Shown piece by piece: positions 4,929 to 7,069 of a DNA stretch of 7,069 nucleotides (positions are counted from its first letter, which is position 1; each line of letters starts with the position of its first letter). The stretch comes from Bacteroidales bacterium (lineage in GTDB: Bacteria; Bacteroidota; Bacteroidia; Bacteroidales; JAOZVK01). Under the pieces are notes generated by a model. It was not told the DNA's origin, searched no databases, and saw nothing but the letters and a program-made list of their open reading frames with translations. Both the position numbers and the translations under genes were made by a program. The stretch is taken from contig JAOZVK010000304.1 in NCBI GenBank assembly GCA_029938185.1, forward strand, positions 1-7,069. Direction: 5' to 3'.

Positions 4929-6890
4929 ATGTCTCCAATAAAGAAAATTGAACTTAAAAACTTTCGTGTTTTTAAAAATCAAGTAAGCATTGATTTTCAC
5001 CCTATAACTATATTAACTGGAGCTAATAATTCAGGAAAAAGTAGCATTTTAAAATCAATGATTTTATTGGCAGATAATGCAAATAGAAATCAATTTCAAG
5101 AACTTGATTTTTCAGGAGAAAAACATAACTTAGACTCTTTTAAATATTCAAAAACAAAAAACTCAGATAGTGATTATATATCATTGAATTTTCAACTTGC
5201 ACATTTTAATGGCAATTTATCAGAATTTTCAATAAAAGAAATGCAAGGAGATAGATATTTCAACAGTCTTGAATTATCTGACAAAGAAAGAATTAATGTA
5301 AAATTAAAATATAAACAACAAAATGAAATAGGTAAGTTAGTTGAATTTTCACTTTCAATAGAAAACATACAAATTTTTAGTGTCAAATATGACTTGCAGC
5401 AAGGACATTCTGTTTATCTTAATATAAAATGGCTTTTAAAAACAGAATACCATGAATTTGAAAATAATGAATTGCTATTTGTTAATGATCAAAAAGTTAG
5501 TGACGTTCTTAAAGGTTTGGAAAAAAACAAAATTGATGAGACAATACAATTGCTTGATACCGAAATTTCTGATTTTTTGTCATATTCACAATTCAACGAA
5601 AAAAATTGGTATAAATTTAATAAAGGTGAAGGAATATTTATTGATAAAAGCTTGCATGGAGTGAATAAAAACAGTTCATTTAATATAAGTGATTTTAATG
5701 ACTGGTGGAATGAAAATTATGATAATTTATTAGACAAATTAAAAACAGAAAAAAGTTTTGGAACAACAAGCTTTTTAGAGAAACTGAATTTTAAGGAAGC
5801 TGATTATAAAGATATTATTCGTTGTTTCCTTGCTGCAAATAAATTTAATAAATTTAGCAGAGATAAAACACAAGTATCTGAATTATTAAAAGGGAAAGTT
5901 GATAATGAAATTATTACAAAATTCGAGAATACCAATATCGCTTCAATTTCGAGACATGTAACCGAGTATAATTATTTTATCTATTTTGAAAACTTTATAA
6001 GATATATATACAAAGATATTGCAAATGCCATTGATATACTTTTTATTGAAAGTTTTAGAGCAAATACAAAACGAATATACAGTAATCAATCGCAAGGAAC
6101 AGATTTTAATCAATTATTACTTGATATTCATAAAACGAAATTTGATGATGAAATTGAAGATTTTATAAATAAATGGCTAATTGAATTTGGAATTGGTAAA
6201 GCCATAGAATTAAAACGAATAAAGGGAGTTGCAACAGAAGTTAAAATTTTACGAAATGGAAGTTACATAGACTTAGCTGATTTAGGTTTTGGAACAACTC
6301 AACTCGTGCCAATTATTTTAAATATTGCTCTTAAAATTCAGCAGAGTGATTTTTATATAAATGCAGAAAAAAATATTAAAAAATTCATAAGGAAAAATAT
6401 ATATTCACAGCTGTCAAACGGAAAAATTAGAATACATAATTTTGGTAATGATTACGATAGTGTATTATCTGATGACCCCAAATTTCAAAATAAAACTTTT
6501 CTTAAAAATGAGCTATATAACTATCATACAATATTGATAGAAGAACCTGAAACCAATTTACATCCAAATTTCCAATCAAAATTAGCGGATTTGTTTGTAG
6601 ATGCTTCACAAAAATTTAATATCCAATTTATTATTGAAACGCATAGTGAATACCTGATACGTAAATTTCAATTTTTGACGGCACGTAAAATAATAAAATC
6701 GGCAGATACAAAAATTTATTACTTTTATGAACCTGACAAAATACCCGATAATGAACAACAAATAAAAAATATTGATATACTTGAAACTGGTGAACTGTCT
6801 GATAATTTCGGTGACGGTTTTTTAGATGAAGCCGACAAGCTTGCAATAGACTTATTCAATATGACAAAACCTAAACAAAGCCAAAATTAA
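4929..6890 (+). CDS. AAA ATPase of the AAA15/AAA21, DUF3696-like type (653 aa)
   Basis: Cytoplasmic ABC/RecF-like ATPase with a split nucleotide-binding domain. The N-terminus (IKKIELKNFRVF, 4-15) is the first strand typical of RecF/OLD-like ATPases and confirms the ATG. Walker A is GANNSGKSS, 31-39. A large insert, ~60-440, contains coil-prone stretches and IESFRANTKRIY (373-384), like the 'PlRxxpkryY' segment of DUF3696 relatives. The signature-like segment is DLGFGTTQLVP, 451-461. Walker B is ILIEEPETNLHP, 535-546, with acidic E538/E539. The switch His is in IETHSEYLIRKF, 569-580. The tail, ~593-645, with ILETGELSDNFGDGFLDEAD (617-636), resembles DUF3696. No TOPRIM domain follows, so it is not a full OLD nuclease or GajA. 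It heads an operon with a short ORF 2 nt downstream. Family relatives occur in anti-phage modules; a defence role here is inference. All catalytic motifs are intact. Confidence 0.85.
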   Translation: MSPIKKIELKNFRVFKNQVSIDFHPITILTGANNSGKSSILKSMILLADNANRNQFQELDFSGEKHNLDSFKYSKTKNSDSDYISLNFQLAHFNGNLSEFSIKEMQGDRYFNSLELSDKERINVKLKYKQQNEIGKLVEFSLSIENIQIFSVKYDLQQGHSVYLNIKWLLKTEYHEFENNELLFVNDQKVSDVLKGLEKNKIDETIQLLDTEISDFLSYSQFNEKNWYKFNKGEGIFIDKSLHGVNKNSSFNISDFNDWWNENYDNLLDKLKTEKSFGTTSFLEKLNFKEADYKDIIRCFLAANKFNKFSRDKTQVSELLKGKVDNEIITKFENTNIASISRHVTEYNYFIYFENFIRYIYKDIANAIDILFIESFRANTKRIYSNQSQGTDFNQLLLDIHKTKFDDEIEDFINKWLIEFGIGKAIELKRIKGVATEVKILRNGSYIDLADLGFGTTQLVPIILNIALKIQQSDFYINAEKNIKKFIRKNIYSQLSNGKIRIHNFGNDYDSVLSDDPKFQNKTFLKNELYNYHTILIEEPETNLHPNFQSKLADLFVDASQKFNIQFIIETHSEYLIRKFQFLTARKIIKSADTKIYYFYEPDKIPDNEQQIKNIDILETGELSDNFGDGFLDEADKLAIDLFNMTKPKQSQN

Positions 6891-6892
6891 TC

Positions 6893-7051
6893 ATGCGTAA
6901 ATTTGAAATATATTGTAATTTCGATTTTCTATTAGAGCTTTACAAGTTTATTAATGAGCCTATAAAAGATTTATTAACCGATAAAGTAAATGATAACTAT
7001 TATGGCTACCGTCAGACAGTCTTGTTTATCAGGTATTTCGTAACAGGATAA
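6893..7051 (+). CDS. Short ORF coupled to the ATPase; probably a truncated partner protein
   Basis: The ATG lies 2 nt after the ATPase stop, a spacing typical of translational coupling. It encodes 52 residues and ends in TAA 7049-7051. The start (MRKFEIYCNFDFLLELYKFI) reads like a real folded N-terminus with strand-then-helix character. It is loosely reminiscent of PIN-like openings, but with Cys-Asn where the first catalytic Asp would be, so no assignment is made. The last ~16 residues and the stop are encoded by sequence that merges into a palindromic repeat (7042-7065). This suggests that the original C-terminus was lost to a repeat insertion or that the gene is decayed. The alternative is a genuine small subunit of the ATPase. 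The window ends 18 nt later, so the downstream context cannot be judged. Confidence 0.5.
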   Translation: MRKFEIYCNFDFLLELYKFINEPIKDLLTDKVNDNYYGYRQTVLFIRYFVTG

Positions 7052-7065
7052 AAATCAATCCTGTT
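7042..7065. repeat. Inverted repeat at the end of the ATPase operon
   Basis: The 8-mer aacaggat (7042-7049) and its exact reverse complement atcctgtt (7058-7065) are separated by 8 nt. The left arm overlaps the last codons of the short ORF. Units of aatcctgtt / aacaggatt are, from memory, common intergenic repeats in Bacteroidota. No T-tract is visible before the window ends, so a terminator role cannot be judged. Confidence 0.55.
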
Positions 7066-7069
7066 AATC

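Noticed and set aside
4929..6890. OLD-family nuclease or GajA (Gabija)
   Set aside because: The C-terminal region after the switch His is short (~80 residues) and DUF3696-like. No TOPRIM motif (E followed by DxD) is seen.

Overview
The window is AT-rich (roughly 30% G+C by eye). Start codons have A-rich leaders and no clear Shine-Dalgarno sequences, and the intergenic regions are long and full of degenerate palindromic or tandem repeats. This suits an uncultured or environmental member of the Bacteroidota that is capable of chemotaxis. The phylum is an inference from style and gene content; no marker gene here fixes it. All intact genes are on the + strand.

Layout: positions 1-242 are non-coding with a repeat remnant. 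A small acidic protein of unknown function follows (243-521), then a compact SpoU/TrmH-type RNA 2'-O-methyltransferase (734-1282). Positions 1283-1960 are a repeat-rich decay zone. It holds a 24-nt-arm inverted repeat, two copies of a repeat that each carry the first codons of a GxxExxY-family gene, and then the frameshifted body of that gene. The next gene is a transmembrane methyl-accepting chemotaxis protein (MCP). Its true start is most likely 1961: the open frame continues upstream to a TTG at 1742 only because it runs into the dead GxxExxY gene. The MCP (1961-3976) has a dCache-type sensor, a HAMP domain, a signalling hairpin and a C-terminal CheR/CheB-docking-like pentapeptide. A small protein resembling the SpoIIAA/STAS-like family (4010-4411) follows 33 nt later, probably in the same transcript.

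Positions 4412-4928 are a second gene-free stretch with three separate inverted or REP-like repeats. It leads to a 653-residue AAA ATPase of the ABC/RecF-like 'AAA15/AAA21, DUF3696-like' type (4929-6890). After a 2-nt gap comes a short ORF (6893-7051) whose end runs into another palindromic repeat at the window edge. This ATPase-plus-partner arrangement resembles anti-phage or toxin-like modules, but the partner looks truncated.

Functionally there are two unrelated units: a chemosensory pair (MCP plus STAS-like protein) and an ATPase operon that may belong to a defence module. Decaying repeats lie between them. The most useful corrections for an annotator are the MCP start and the GxxExxY pseudogene upstream of it.
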